Source of the DNA: Apostichopus japonicus
Taxonomy: Eukaryota; Echinodermata; Holothuroidea; Aspidochirotida; Stichopodidae
NCBI RefSeq assembly: GCF_037975245.1
Contig: NC_092575.1
Location: 759,001 to 823,000, forward strand
DNA length: 64,000 nucleotides
Reading direction: 5' to 3'
Made by a program: the position numbers and the translations under genes
In this document: piece after piece, positions 26,301-41,300 of the stretch
Layout: every line of letters starts with the position of its first letter
Numbering within the stretch: position 1 is the stretch's first letter
Notes under the pieces: model-generated
The model's input: the letters and a program-made list of their open reading frames with translations, nothing else
Told to the model about the DNA's origin: nothing
The model's database searches: none

Positions 26301-29300
26301 TTTCAAAAGTTTACTCACTGTACACTAGGCACTAACCAGAAAAAATCACTATAAAACACCACTTCCACAACAGGCTATACACACACATACCTAACACCAT
26401 CCACCACAAACCTGCAATTCTACTTTACTGAAGGGCAGTATGATAATCACTGCAGTTTGACCAACTTCAAAGTTTTTACTCACACCTATGTAGCACCATT
26501 GTACACTAGACCTGCAATTCTACGACATGTCACTAACTGAAATTGGGGAAACTCCTGGATACAATTGCTATCCCAAGAGTGGAACTGACATACGAACACA
26601 ACATAATAAATCATAACAATTTGCAAAGCCAAGCATTAATTATCAGTGTTGTAAATAATGCTGTGTCTTTCTACTCGCATCACTCCTATCCATTTTGATA
26701 TTTATTTACATATATACAGTGTATATATTACATTACAGCATTTGCATACAGTAGTTTTGTTTAGCCCATGATACCTAAAGTACACAACTGGCACAACTTA
26801 AATGATTTATGTGTAGTCTATGGTCAAGTTTCTGCAATAATACTGACATAGGCGCCAACATACTGAGTGAGGATTTCTTCCAAATTATTACATAATTTAT
26901 GGCATCGAGGACTGAAAACATCCGTTGACGAGGTTAAACGAGACTTAGGATGTAGTAGTAGCGTAGAATATTGAATCATACACAGAGTAACTAGTGTGTG
27001 CACTACTGTCTACAGAACTAGAACCATCTAATGAAGACAGCTCCTCCCTCCAGCAGAGAGACGAGATGGAGTTTCGAGAGTTAATCAATGTCTTGGAGCA
27101 GGGAGATGCGACAGAGTTTGATGTAAACTGTACAACTTGATCTAGAAGCCTCCCATAACAAGAATTGCTGTACAAGAGAGGCTTGATTCGATACGCATGG
27201 ATGTTTCATGCTCGAGATGTCTTGTGACGAAGAAGACGCTACCTCATATTGATGGCAGAAAAATATATTCTTGATATGCTGGGAGGCTTTAAGGGGAGGA
27301 TGGTCATTTATTGATCTTTGAAGAATTTTACTGGATCGGGCAATCAAACGAAGATGGATGTGTAGCTATGAAATCATAGTATGAATGTTAAAGGTCTCTG
27401 CCCACATACACTATACATACAGTACTAAGGCCACTGGAGATAGCAAAAACATTGTAAAATTTAGTATGTTAAGAGATTCCCTGCTTGGATGATGAGCATT
27501 TTAATAAATAAATTACATTAATGCTTATTATGATGTAGTTATGCTCATCACTACCACTTGGACTGTCATATGTCTTCATCTTATGATCAGGTGTCTCAAT
27601 ACATGTTCTCAAGTACAGAGAGAGGTGAGGGAGAGGTGAGATGAGGGAGAGATGAGGTGAGATGAGGGAGATGTGATTAACAAGGTGAAATCAACTTGCC
27701 ACAGTTGATCAATGTTTTATCATACTACATTCTCAACATTACAAACAGCAGCTGAAGATCATTGAGCTCATAGTATATCCTAGCATCTTTTCACACAACA
27801 CTTGAAAGAAAAAATAAGGAAGTTTTAAGACACAAGCAACAATTCATTTGTTGAAAAGCAAACCATGAATCTGTATATTTCCCAGGGTCATAGTAAGCTC
27901 CATCAAACCACTGATCTAATAAACTGCTACTCATGGCTTCTCATACATCATTGTACATGATGTACAGCACCAAGGCTTCAGCCATAGACCCAACCAACTA
28001 CTGTACCAATGTTACATGAACCACCGCCTCCCAGACACACCTGTTACTCTAGAGAGAGGGGGTGGGGGGATGGGGGTGGAGGAGATACAAACCAGACTTC
28101 ACAAGATAATGAGAGGAAATGAAATGCTTAAAACAGATGACATCATTCTATATATAATGCTGTCAATCACAGAAGATGTTTTCAGACTGTCTTCCCTGAT
28201 TGTGTATTGAACTTCTTCCTGTATAGTAGATCTTTGTTTGCTCAAGTCCCTGCAGTGCACAATATGCCAAATTAGCTATAAACCCCTGAATGATGCCAGT
28301 GCACAATATGCCAAATTAGCTATGAACCACTGCATGATGCTATATAGCTATGAACCCTTCAAAGCTTCCACCCACTATACTAATTGTGATATATTTTTAT
28401 TTATAGTACAGCAAAAGCAAATTGGGAATTAATGAGCCTGCTTACTATGCCAACCTGTTGCAAATATTTATCCCTCAAAGAAAGCTACAGTCTGTTAAGT
28501 TACGAGAGGCACAAGAGATCGTGACTTGCAATTATAGGGATAATAACAGCAGATAAGTCTAATTGAGTTTTTCAAGTTGTACGGAAAGCAATGGGGCTCT
28601 CATTTGAATTACCAATTCTTGAAGTGCAATACGGATTGGAAACCTGGTCACGTACAGTAAGGTCATATCAGACACAGTAACACATGTAGAAGGATAAAGG
28701 TACACACACACACAAGAAAAAAAGAAACAAAATAACCTTAAGACTGTGTAAGTATTAACAAGTGTCACCAAGGGAACATTACCACTAATTTACAGCAATG
28801 ACTGGTAAATTCAAGACATTCACAATAAATACATAAATAATCAGCAGTTATTTTTATGATGCTTAAGCGACCACAAAATGTAGGAGAAGCCCACAAGGGC
28901 TTATAGATTACAACTTAAACGTCGGGTGGCTTCCAATTAAACATTTTAAACCAAGTTTGGAATCTTATTCAATTTAGAAAGTCAATCACAATGGTGTGAA
29001 ATTTAGTAAAATAACCAAAGAATCTAACGTTAGGTAGATGTGGGACTTGTGAGAATTCTTCCGGGAAGAAAAATAATGAAAATGTTCAACAAAATCATTT
29101 CAAGGGCAGTCATTTGCATTGGTTGAAGATTTATGCCATCACAGGTCTGCTGTTTGTGTGTCTTGAATTTACTAAGGTCATTAACAAATATAATAACCTT
29201 TTGTAAGCATTTTTGTGTATGTTTAGCCATGTATGTTAATTTCTCAGGCATACAAGGAGAAAATGATGGCATGATAATGATTCTCCTAACATTTTAATCC

Positions 29301-32300
29301 TGTGAACATCCTGGGGATTTGTTTTTCAGGATAGTAAGCACTCATGAAAGAAAATTTGTCTACCTGTTTATATATATAATCTCTACCCCTGGAAAATTTG
29401 TAATGTGTTGCACCATCTAAGCACATCAAAGTTAGAGAAAACAGGAAGATTTACCTACAACATCAATGACACTCGATGACTAAACCACTCAAAAAGAAAA
29501 CCACCAGCAACAATATGAAACTTAACGCACAATGAGCATTAAATGAAAAAAAAAACACCAACAAATTTAGCAGGGGGCCATGTAACACAAATACACCAAA
29601 ACTGTACCTGTTCATAGGTAGTCCTCCCTCGGGAAGCAAGTGATACATGGAATGTAGTGAGACCAAAGACAGGAAGAAAGGTTAGTCCACAGACACACAA
29701 TATGACAATACTGACAGAAGATGGTGAAGGTCATTTATGAATAAATTAATCATGAAGAAAGATATGATGTGACTTTAGTGTAAACAGTTATTAAGTGGAT
29801 TAGAAGAGGCATTCCATGTTGATTTAGAGAATGTTTTGATACTGTACAAATGATAAAATCCAGTAAAAATGCAGTAAATAAGATTCGACAATGAACCATT
29901 ACATTATACTTGAAGGTAAAGCCCGAAATTTGGAAACTTGATATTTGCTGCATGTATACATACAGTACAACTGCCTAAACATTACATCTGTGACAACAGT
30001 TCAAGACGAAAAGGAACCATGAAGTACTAGCTAAAAAGCATTCATTTAGTGGGAAAAGAAAAAAGATTGACTAAATTTCATACATGTTTATCTTTATTTT
30101 GATAAATACTTTAGGCAGCTTGTTAAAATAGCTAACACTTGCCCAATAAAGTCAAACAACATATTTCTATACTGTACACATACTACGGTATACTACTGTA
30201 TACTAAAACTCCACATCCGCAGGAAAGGGTTATCAATTTCTAGTCTATCGTTAAGAGTATCATATGAAAGCTAGCTATGCACAACATCATACAAATTGAG
30301 CATGGAAGAAAGGTGTTCATTTCAAAATTACAGCTATGTAGCTATGAGTTGCCTTTTACACAAATAACATCATGTAGTTTGGGATTAAGGAAAGTTGTAG
30401 CTTACAGATCATACTTCGGAAAAATTCTCCCAAAATAATTACGAGACTAAGTTTTCTATGAATACTGTGCATGAATGTTTAAAATTCTTCGATATAGATG
30501 GAAAGTACATCACAAATAGCTATTCCAAGCCCAATTGCTTCAATAATCAGCACTGATATTTCATCACAAAATTCTTCTGACAATTACTTGACAGCACCTT
30601 AACTAACTTTGTCACCTCAATAACAAAATTAATGATATGCAAAGATATTTCTGGCAAATCCAATCGTATGAATACTACGCAAGTTGCAAAGCAGCGCTAC
30701 TGAATTGCTACTGAGGAGGTTAAACATTAATCTCTTTGAGCTCTCCTTGCTTTGGCAGTTCTGATGTCTCAAAGGGTCAACAGCACCAAACAGTTGAAAT
30801 GGATTGTAATTTGAGCAGAGACGAGAAAGAAGCTCATTCATGACAAACGCAACTCGATGCTAAAGCGAAAGCCCTTTTGAATAACTTGACGTATTTCTAT
30901 GAGATGAGTTGCGAGGATCAACATTATAAAGACGAGAGCAGACTGCTGGGAAACGCTGCCAGAGATGGAAAACAGAGCTATTGTGTGTTTGCCGAGCAGT
31001 AACTGAATATATCATAAACTAGATTATGGATGTACTTGGCATTTGCAGTCTATGATATTTATCCACACCCGGCTGTCCTACAGGAAAAATAGTAGTTAAT
31101 GACTTGGAATGATTTCTGTTTATTCAGAACTCATTAGATGGCATTTAATGAACTATTACCTCTAAGTCTGAGTTATCATGAAAACCACAAAAAATTAATT
31201 CACCTTCATTAAGTAAACTGTTCTCTTGATACATAGTTGGCAAACATGTCAGCCAAATATTTATTGTGGCTGATGTAATATTTAATCATTCGTAAGTTAA
31301 TTATTCACTGAATGAAATAATTGACTGAATTCTTCTAAGGAATGGGATAGTTTCGGAACAGATATTTCTCTATATGACCAAGTCACGTTGTGTGCGGAAG
31401 TCAACACTGTTCAACCACCATAAACTGTGTTAAAGACAGCTATAATGACATATTATTTAGTTAAAGTTACACTGCATGCATAGCAATACCCAGAGTTGTG
31501 ATAATACTGTAGCTAAGAGTTTAATTAAATATTTATGTAAACTAAATGTTTTGCACTTACAAAAGCTTCTACATTTACTTTTGAATCTTTAGCATTGCAA
31601 CAGACAGTCTTTTAGTACGTCATGCATTGTAGAACACTTCAATAAATTCATGCACTGTTAAAGTTTAAGACGCAAATATCTGACGCAATGTCGAGTTGGG
31701 GAGCCTGTGGGCATAATAAATTTTCTAGAGAAAAGATTGTAACGGAAATGAACGAAGTAGCTACTTACTGCCCACTGTTATGTCACAAAATTCTAGGAAA
31801 CTCAGATATTTGTTTTGTGCGCTTAATTGATTGGTATACTGTTTCATCACCAATTACAAATAACAACTATAGAGAAGTACTGAACATGTATCCAAACAAA
31901 CAGATTGGAAGTTAATGAAATATCATTTGCAGTTCGAATGAAAGTACTTTTATCGGCGACAAAATAATAGACTCGGCAATCATCAACAAAGCTGTCTGGC
32001 AAATTTGAAATACTAAAGGTCACTTGGGATGGAGTCAAAGTAATTGGAAAGAAATGAAAATCAATATGTTTACGCAAGGGATTTAATATCCATCAAAGGC
32101 TTCATTGTAACACAACTGAGGCTACAAATTAATGCCGGAGATAGATAAATATATATTGATGGATGGTCAAAGACTCACCTGGCTTTGTGGTTTATTTTTT
32201 TTGTCTAGTTATGGTTCCACTTTACAACTAATCCCTCTAAGGACAAGGAGAATGGTAGCATAAACAAAGCAAGTTCAGCACAAGAAATTAAAAATACCAA

Positions 32301-35300
32301 AGTGGTAAGAGGGGGGGAAGGATGGGGGGGAGGGGCAGTGAAGAAATGTGCAGAGAGGTCAAAGTAATTCTCTCTCAGTTACAGTAAAAGTATTTTCATT
32401 TTGTCTTTCTGATAATTTTCCTTTAGATGTGACATCTTAATCAACATTTGATCAGGGATAAATTGAATTTTCATTACATAAGACATGTTAATCACTGTCT
32501 ATGCTCTCCATGATCCACCTATATCAAAGTTCCAGCTTAATTCAGTAGGTACTCCTTTATTTAATAGTCTAGCTTTCACCTTTATCAAAGTTCCAGCTGA
32601 ATTCAGAAGGTACTCCTTCATTTAATAGTTAAGCTTTCACCTTTATCAAAGTTCTAGCTGAATTCAGTAGGTACTCCTTTATTTAATAGCTTTCAATGAA
32701 CAGGTTGTGTTGCTTTCTGAGTTCATTCAATTCATCGTTTGTTTATCAAGCACACGTCATCTTTCAATGCCATAACTGTAAATACTGTTTGAAAGCTGGA
32801 AATGTCAGAGGTAAATAAAAGTAAGAAAAACATTAAAATTCCAGACATATATCAGGCTTGTCGTGGCAGTTTGCACCCAATGTGTCAAGTGCTTCCCATC
32901 AAGAAGGCTACACAAAAAATGTAGGAATATAGGTTTTGCTGATCAATAGGTACCATATGTTTTGTTCACTTTAAAGGCTTACTGGTTAATTTTTTTTTTA
33001 TTGTTAAATATTTATATGAGGGATTGGTAGCCTATACAGTACAAACACCTTATACAGCAACTTAAGAAATGTTAATTGTACAGTACATCTACCCAATGAA
33101 GCATGGTAGTCTTTCAGTGTTAAACGTACAACACAATGTAAAGAAATATGTTTGGTGTTTGGTGATTCTTGGTTAACTCATATTGTTAATTTCTGTCCAG
33201 AATACAGTGTAAATATAATGAATTTTTACATCGGCCGCACAAAATGTAAATATCATATATAGTGCTAGCTTAACTGAATGTTCTCTAACTGTAAAAAGAT
33301 ATCTCGATGATATTCTGATTAAATGTGGGGCAACTCATTCTCAGAAGACAACTCCAGTACTTACAGGTACAATAAGGATTCCTCTTACAACTTTGCTTTG
33401 CTGTTCATTGTATCAGATCTTCTCGTCATGTCCTTGCAATGATATTAAATCTAGCAATCCCTACGCAGTGCTCTCCATCTCCTTCTGCCAACCATTACAT
33501 AAAGTCCATGTCCATTTACATTTTCAACTGTACTTTAAGCTACATCAAATTAAGCCTAACCCCCACCTGTCAAGCCTATGCTATCTTCCACATCAAAATC
33601 TATCCTACACAATACTGCTCAGAATGCTCTTAAGATAAAAGTAAATTTGGGTAATGCCAACCATCTCAACCATGAAAAACACACACACAGAGGCTCACTA
33701 AAGGTATGCTGAATTAAGCATTGACAGTATTCCCAGAAACGTAATTAAGTACCAACAACTTAGAGGGAGAATGTGTTTAGGAGTAGTCTGTCAGCGAGAC
33801 AAATCGTAAGAGTTTACAAGAATAAAATAACACAAGAGAGAGACACGGTCTTCTGTATGCACGCGATAAAATAACTTACAAATGCTAAAATATTACGACA
33901 GGATATCAACTGATGAATGAGGAACAGAAATCTAAGATACAACAAACAGCCATTTGACTGCTGCAGCACTATAGGATTCAATCTAGCCATCTCAAGTAAA
34001 CAAGTTCTGTTGTCATTTCTATTTAAATGGATACACTATTAACTATCACCGTATTCTTTGATAGACTTGTTAGCCAGCAGCTATTGTACTTCACAGAGAT
34101 TGGATCGGGATCGGGCACTACATGCATTCAATGAATACCACAAACTAGCAGTGAACAGATTGCGATACAAATACCGCTCTTTATAAACAGATTAAGTCTA
34201 AATGAACAGATATCTTAGCTTTTTTCAATTCTTTACAAGCATAAAAGTATGTAACAAAAGCAAAACTGACTAAGATATGATCACCAATTTTGAACTAGAA
34301 GGAATTCCTTGGCTAGTGTGGGATTCCAATCTGTGACCTCAACTATTTGTCATTCTTGTGCTCTATTAACTGGGCTATCCAGCTCTGGACATAAAATTTG
34401 ACAAATGTCTTAACTTTTAATTCTAGCTTGTCTAAAACCAGGGGGACTGCCCTCAACCCATTCTCCTATAAACAATTGAATTGAATAGCACAGACTAAGA
34501 CATACTTGAACAGAAAATATTGGATATGAAATCACAAATGACTATCCAAGTGTTAAGGTGGGTAAGGAACCTTAGACATCTATAGATATACCTTAAGGAA
34601 CCTTAGACATGAAGGAACATTAAGTAATCTTAGACATAGATAAACGACTTTCAAACAATCTCAAGTCTCAGATGAACTGTCATATTACATGTATTATCAT
34701 TGATACTCAAGAGTAAGAAGATATCTTTAGAGTGACCGAAGAAGAGTGTCAAATAACTAAAGAGGACAGATAATCAATCAAACTTGATGTAACTGGTGTA
34801 AAGGATACGTTATAATAGTTCGATGATCTCCCATTGATTTGTCTCTACCCTGCCAGAGCACATAGAGCAAGCAGAGCACAAACACCGATATCATGTGCAA
34901 TGTTAACGAAAGAAGGAAGATGAAGAAATAGCGGTAGTTTCGTCGACCAACACAGTTGTTGACCCAAGGGCAGTGATGGTCAAATTTCTGCAGGAGAGAG
35001 AAACGACAAAGAATTAGTAAACAATAGTCACGAACATGAACAAAATGAAATATAATGTATTTTATACATTGTATACGATATAAATGCATAATATACATTG
35101 TATACTATATATAACGATACCATACATTGTACTGTATACTACTGTATATAAATGTATACTATACTTTGCATATTATATATAATGTATACTATACATTGTA
35201 TGCCATATACAGTATAATGTATACTATACATTAGCTGATGACCCTTTCATTATAATGTTCCACTTCTGACTAGGTTGTATCAAGTTTCTTGAGCAACTTA

Positions 35301-38300
35301 CTGAACAAAATTCTTCCTTTTGAAGCCTAACATCTCACTTTAAACCAAAAGTTAGCAGCCTCAGTAATTAATGACAAGAAACCACAGCTTCAGAGCCAAA
35401 GTACTATAAGCTAATGCTATGATGGAGTAGGATCTAGGCTAAGTAATCATGTTTGGAATCTTGAGCAACAGAGCCAACAACATGCTGCACTACTGTACAT
35501 GTTACTACTAACTACTAAGGCTTACTGGATAGATCGATCAACATTGACATACCTCTATACACGTATTACACACACTACAATGTGAACATCTTGGCGGTCT
35601 GTAAAACCTGCAGGTTGAACACCATTTCATCCTGACTTGGATGCCTTTAATTTCTACTGTCTTGTAAAGAGGAGCACGGAAATCATCATCCCGATCCTCG
35701 TCGCCTTGGGCTGAAAAAATGACAAGGAGAACAAAGAGAAATATGAATAACCAAAAGGAATCTGTGTTTATTATCTACGGTACTGTACTATACATTTGTG
35801 ACTATGGTATTAGAGCACTGCTTCGTATTGTAGAATTCACGAGAGCGCTCAAGTTGTGGGAGACAGGTAAGCGAGGTACGAAGTAAAAAGTGTAGTACTG
35901 ATAAATCAGCATCAACCAAAAGCTTAATACAGTATATCTTTTGTGACCACTACCCAGCAATCTTACCAAACCTACCAAAAGTTACTCAAAAATAGTTCCA
36001 CAAATTTTCTTAACAAGTTGAAGGATAATAAGTGAAGATCTCATTCAATCATCCTTAAATTTTTGTTTCCCTGGTTTTCATATCATAACCATCTAAAAAA
36101 AAAAGGTTCTGCCTTCCTCTCTCAACGAGTCATTCCAGTGAACTACTTTGTTACTAGATGATTTTTTAAGGATCAAATATCCCTTGAAACATTCAACAAA
36201 ACGTAGATCTTGTTTAACGTGTGACAGCGTTTTCAATTCACTTTCTTAATACAGTATGACAAACTTTGTTCAACCATAAGGAGACTTATACAGTACTGTA
36301 CATAAATACATTCCTCCTCATTTATATTCAGACAGCTCAGCTAAGCTCATCATGCCTTTCCAATGTGATCAGACAGTTTTTCTTCTTTTTTGCGGAGCAA
36401 AAGGAAGTCTTGTGTAACAATAAACAGAACACCAGTTGTTTTCGTGTCTTCTTTGTAATTTATAGTTTTGGTTTGATAGTACAGTACTTAAAGTTTGATA
36501 ATGTGCAGTACATGGATAATAATGATGCAAGCTACAGTACAGTACAAGACAGTATCTTGTGCTGTACACTATTAACTATCAAGTATATTGGTCCAGCAGA
36601 CATAAGCACAGTATAGTCATACAGATTAATACACATCAGGTAACGGCTTACAGTATATGATAGTACCACAGGTCTGTTGATTTGTCTGCTGCGTTATTAA
36701 CATTACACAACTTCAGCATCATTCAAGTTACCTACATTCTGTTGTATTCTAATGCAAGCTACAGTACAAGACTTTATCTTGTGCTGTACACTGTAACTAT
36801 CAAAGTGTATTGGTCCAGCAGTCATAAGCACCGTATAGTAATACAGATTAATACACATCAGGAAACGGCTTATAATAGTACTGCAGGTCTGTTGTTTTGT
36901 CTGCTGTGTTATTAACAGTACACAAGTACAGCATCATTCAATCATTCAAGTTACCTACATTCTATTGTATTCTACTGAGTGACTAGTCGTTTTTCATATA
37001 TTGTACAACACTACAGTAATATTGCTACTTAAGGTAAAGGAGTGTCCTTTGTTGGTACAGTAATGTATACATTTTGGAATGTCAATCATGTGGCAAGTGG
37101 CTCCTCCCTTCTACAATACTGTAAGTGATATGAACAGAACTTGACAACCACTTCACCATCTATATACTTACATGCATAATCAATGAATTCATTAATAATT
37201 TACTCCAAAACTTCTTTTTTCGCCCACAAAGGTGATGTTGATAACTTTTGTTTGCAAGATGATACTGTACAGCACATGCCTAAGTTCCTCGTTCATGGAA
37301 CCAATTGCGTAGATTAACACGTAGTCAACGCATAATGTACCTACCAGGTACCATAAGTCCATAACTTGCCTAGATATTTCTTTATTTCAATGTAAACTTG
37401 GTGCAGTACAATCTGATTGAATGACATCCAATGGAAAATGAAACTGTTAAGAGTTCAAAAGAGATCAATGACTTTACAGTATCACTGTCATACATCAATT
37501 TGGCACAAGGCATGAAATAATTGACTTCATGAAGTACTGTGTAAAGAATGATGAGCAGTTTGCAAGTTCCAGTGAATGTCTGAAGCACTGTGGAAAGAAT
37601 GTAAATTTTGCCACTTCAGTTCTAAAGTACTTGCCCTCTGGTATACATACAGTACAGAGTACTCCCAGCGATAACAAATTCAGTTTGCTATAGTGTCTAC
37701 TGTCTTCACAAATTACTGTACCATCTACAGTACTTGTACAGTTCATTTAAAATAATTTAAAATATGTACAGGTGTCTTTAAATTCAATCATTTATCATTT
37801 CCCTAAATTACTGTACTATCTATAGTGCTTGTACAGTTCATTTAAAATAATTTAAAATATGTACAGGTGTCTTTAAATTCAATTATTTATCATTTCCCTA
37901 TACAATTTTGGATAGGAACTTAACAAATTATGTACTGTACATTTAAAGGCTGTAATATTACACTTAGCTCTTTTCAACAATTTAAATAAATTTTACTCTG
38001 TACACCACAGTATACTACAGTACTGTATGTTGTCCAAAGCACAGTGATTTTCAATTGACGAAAAGCTACAGTGAAAATGTACAGCCCAGGACACGAGTCT
38101 GAATATCTGCTAAAGATGAACTGCACTGTAAATAGACAGCCTTGTGATTCCATTCAATATTAATTTAGCATGTACTCTCCAATAACCCAGGAGCAATGTC
38201 CTTCGAACACTTATTAATTTGACATAATTTAAAGGTCTCTCTCTTCTAAGACATCTTGCTATGATATGGATATGCATGCATTATTTCTCAGCATTGGTCA

Positions 38301-41300
38301 AGTACCAATGGGTGTTGAGTGTACTGAAGCACTTGAAGGGTTCTATATGTACGTAATGTACTGTTCACAATACAGGCTGGTACAACACAGATATTGCTAT
38401 ACTTGTAGCTTTAGTTGCACACAAGCATGAGAACTCTAACTGTTTTTCATATCCTATTTATAAATATGTACTGTACTTTCATGTATTTATACTGGATTTT
38501 AATATTTAAACCTAAAACTTGAAAGTTTGAGGTTATTTTGAGAAGGAACTTTTTAAATTTGCTTTCAGGATAAGATAGACTATATACAGAGAATACAATA
38601 TTAAAATGCATATTGTGAATAAAAGGTACAGTACATGGAAATTATTTGAAACCAGCTAGAGAGATATGTGAGGATTAAAATAAATTTGTTTTAAATACAT
38701 ACAACCATGAAGTATTCCGTAGGGGATTAAGAGACGGTAAATTAGCACATGATGATTAGTCTCAGTACAATTAAAGATTTCCAGTACCATGCAAATATCT
38801 TCTGTACTACTGTATGTAGAAACATCCACATTGTGCATCCATAGTTAATCGGTTAATAAATGAATGAATGAATTAAGTCTCAACAGTTACTGGTTTAATT
38901 TCCAAACAATAGTAAAGCTGACAGGCAGCACATTAATTAGCACATGGTGCAATGCTAAAGTGAAAAACATTTTGCAGAGTGCATACTGTACTGTACATTG
39001 TATTCACATTGATCACTAAACATTCTAAACTGATTAAATGCACAGTCACTTCTCCTAAAAGTCAACATTATTTACACAATGATATTAAGTTTATTAACAT
39101 CAAGGAGCTTAAAGGTAAACTGCTCCCTGTTACCATGGAGATATTTACTATATCTGCATACATGTAACTGCACACAGTACCTACATTATAATGTTACATC
39201 ATTTACCACTAGAACTGTAGATGTTCGCGACAGATACAGCCACTGACATAATAATGTGCACAACTGGTGCATGCATACAGGATCTAACAGGCATGCATAC
39301 ATCTAGTCACACCTTGAGGCGCACTGGATCTGAAGATCATTCATTTACAGCACAGATCTCACGTTATGCTCATCCATTAGTACCTACCTTCTCACTGACA
39401 GGTCTACTGCAAATTTATAGAAGTTTCTCCCAGGTCAGCAATTATTATCTCACATTCTCAAGCATAATTAGAGCACATGCACCTTATGCGGTAATATACC
39501 GTACAGGGTACAATAGTAACAAATACATTGATAGCACGCAGAGAGAAAACTACTAGAACTCTAGAATTTAAAATGCTGGTGGCAGAATCATGTCAACTTA
39601 CTTTATGATAATAGAAGTATTAAGTTCAGAGGTACAATCAATCTGTGTGCTTACATAGAGGTATGTAGTACAGTACAATGTGTGAGAGAGGCACTTACAC
39701 TATAGTTGTAACCTACTATAAGCAACCTGGTGAAAGCTAATGTACATCCATTTCGTACACAATATCTTCAGGGTCTGAAAATCTTAAGGTGCTCCAATTT
39801 AAATTATAAAGTATTTTTCAATTTTATGTCTGAAGCAAACAGGTACAGTATGATGCACAGGAGATGCACATTAAAAATATGACTATTGTTTTTGTTTTTT
39901 TATCTCTGTTCATCACAATGCCAACATACTCTAGAAACATTTACTTGACTGTACATTCAGACTCTACAAAAGACGAAGAAGAATAAAAATCATAAAGAAA
40001 CTGGATCATTGCTTCAACTTTCATTTGGCTTTAACACTTAGTGCCATTATGTTCCAAGTGTTAAAGCAATTATCCATAACACAATAAAAAGACTACATTA
40101 TATAAAAAGAAAGTGAATCATCTACTTAGAGTTTCAAAATGTCAACATTTTTATATCCAGGACAAAACCTTGCCCCTGAACCAGAAGTCAGTTTAAAGTG
40201 CTATGGATTATATCTACAGTAGAAAAAATTAAATGCTTCCCTCATACTGTAGCTACTGTACATGCAGTGGTAATAAGCTTTTCAATTTTGGCTCAAATAT
40301 ATTTTATACTTGTAGATACAGTACTTTTGTAGTAATACATCACAGTTGCAGGCAAAGCTCTTAAAATCCAGTCTATTTAGTTGGCAGTTTTCATTGAAGC
40401 CTTCAGGTACTCTTGATGGTAAGTGGAAAATTATCCAGCACACAGTGTGAACCTGGCTAGAAATACTGTAGTGTGGAGTTCTATGCATATATACAGTAAT
40501 AAGTATGTATTGTAGGTACAGTAGATTAGATGTGTACAGAGTAAGTACTACAGAATTGAGTAATGTATGGCTATTTTGTACTAATACTGTATATCATTCC
40601 AAGAAAGCAGATTATAAGCCAATTTTTGATAAAACTTTCATAAATTTATATTTATATTTCTAAAAGAGAACTCTTCTGGCTTTCTTACCATATTATTCCC
40701 GTGTTTGTATTCAGTATGAATACCAAATGATTAAATATTTAAAAAAGTTTAAAAAAACAAAATATCAACGACATAGTTCAGGATAATGTATTGATGAATA
40801 CTGATTTCCAGGTTTTCCACAATTTGCGGAAAACTGGAGGTGCTTTGTGATTTGTGATTTCAAAATGATTACTGAAGTTATTTTTAAGTAATTGGAAACC
40901 AATTTTTAATTAAAGAGTTCATTATTTAGTAAACTTTGCTTTTGTGATTATATCGGTAAATTTTCGTGACTTTTTCCATTTAGGATTGAGTGCCATCATC
41001 ACAAATTTGTGACCAGAAATTTGCATCGCAAAACATGAGATGCATTCGTGAAGGTGGTAAGTAGCAATTGCTCCATTTTGCTTCGCATTTTGCGATGGGA
41101 TACCGGGGAAACGAGCCCTGCACATGTGAAGTGTGCATAGCAAGCAGGGTTATGCAATGTAACTTGTGACATGTTAGGCTACTATAATTTGTGTTAATAC
41201 ACCATGTCATGTACAGTAATCATGTCACGTACATTAATCCCAAAACAAGGTTAGGTAGAAGAGGAGAGTGCAGAAGTTGACTGGAGACAGGTGAGAGAGG

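Larger units (their letters stand above)
26013..34808 (-). other. ZDHHC5/8-like intron 4
   Basis: 8.8 kb, the longest intron. It contains SINE-derived fragments (28832-28995 and 34313-34388), a 51-bp duplication near 28250-28345, a purine-rich repeat near 27620-27670, and a ~62-bp repeat at 32518-32695. A coding-like patch at 26945-27347 (minus) is noted among the findings. Confidence 0.85.
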
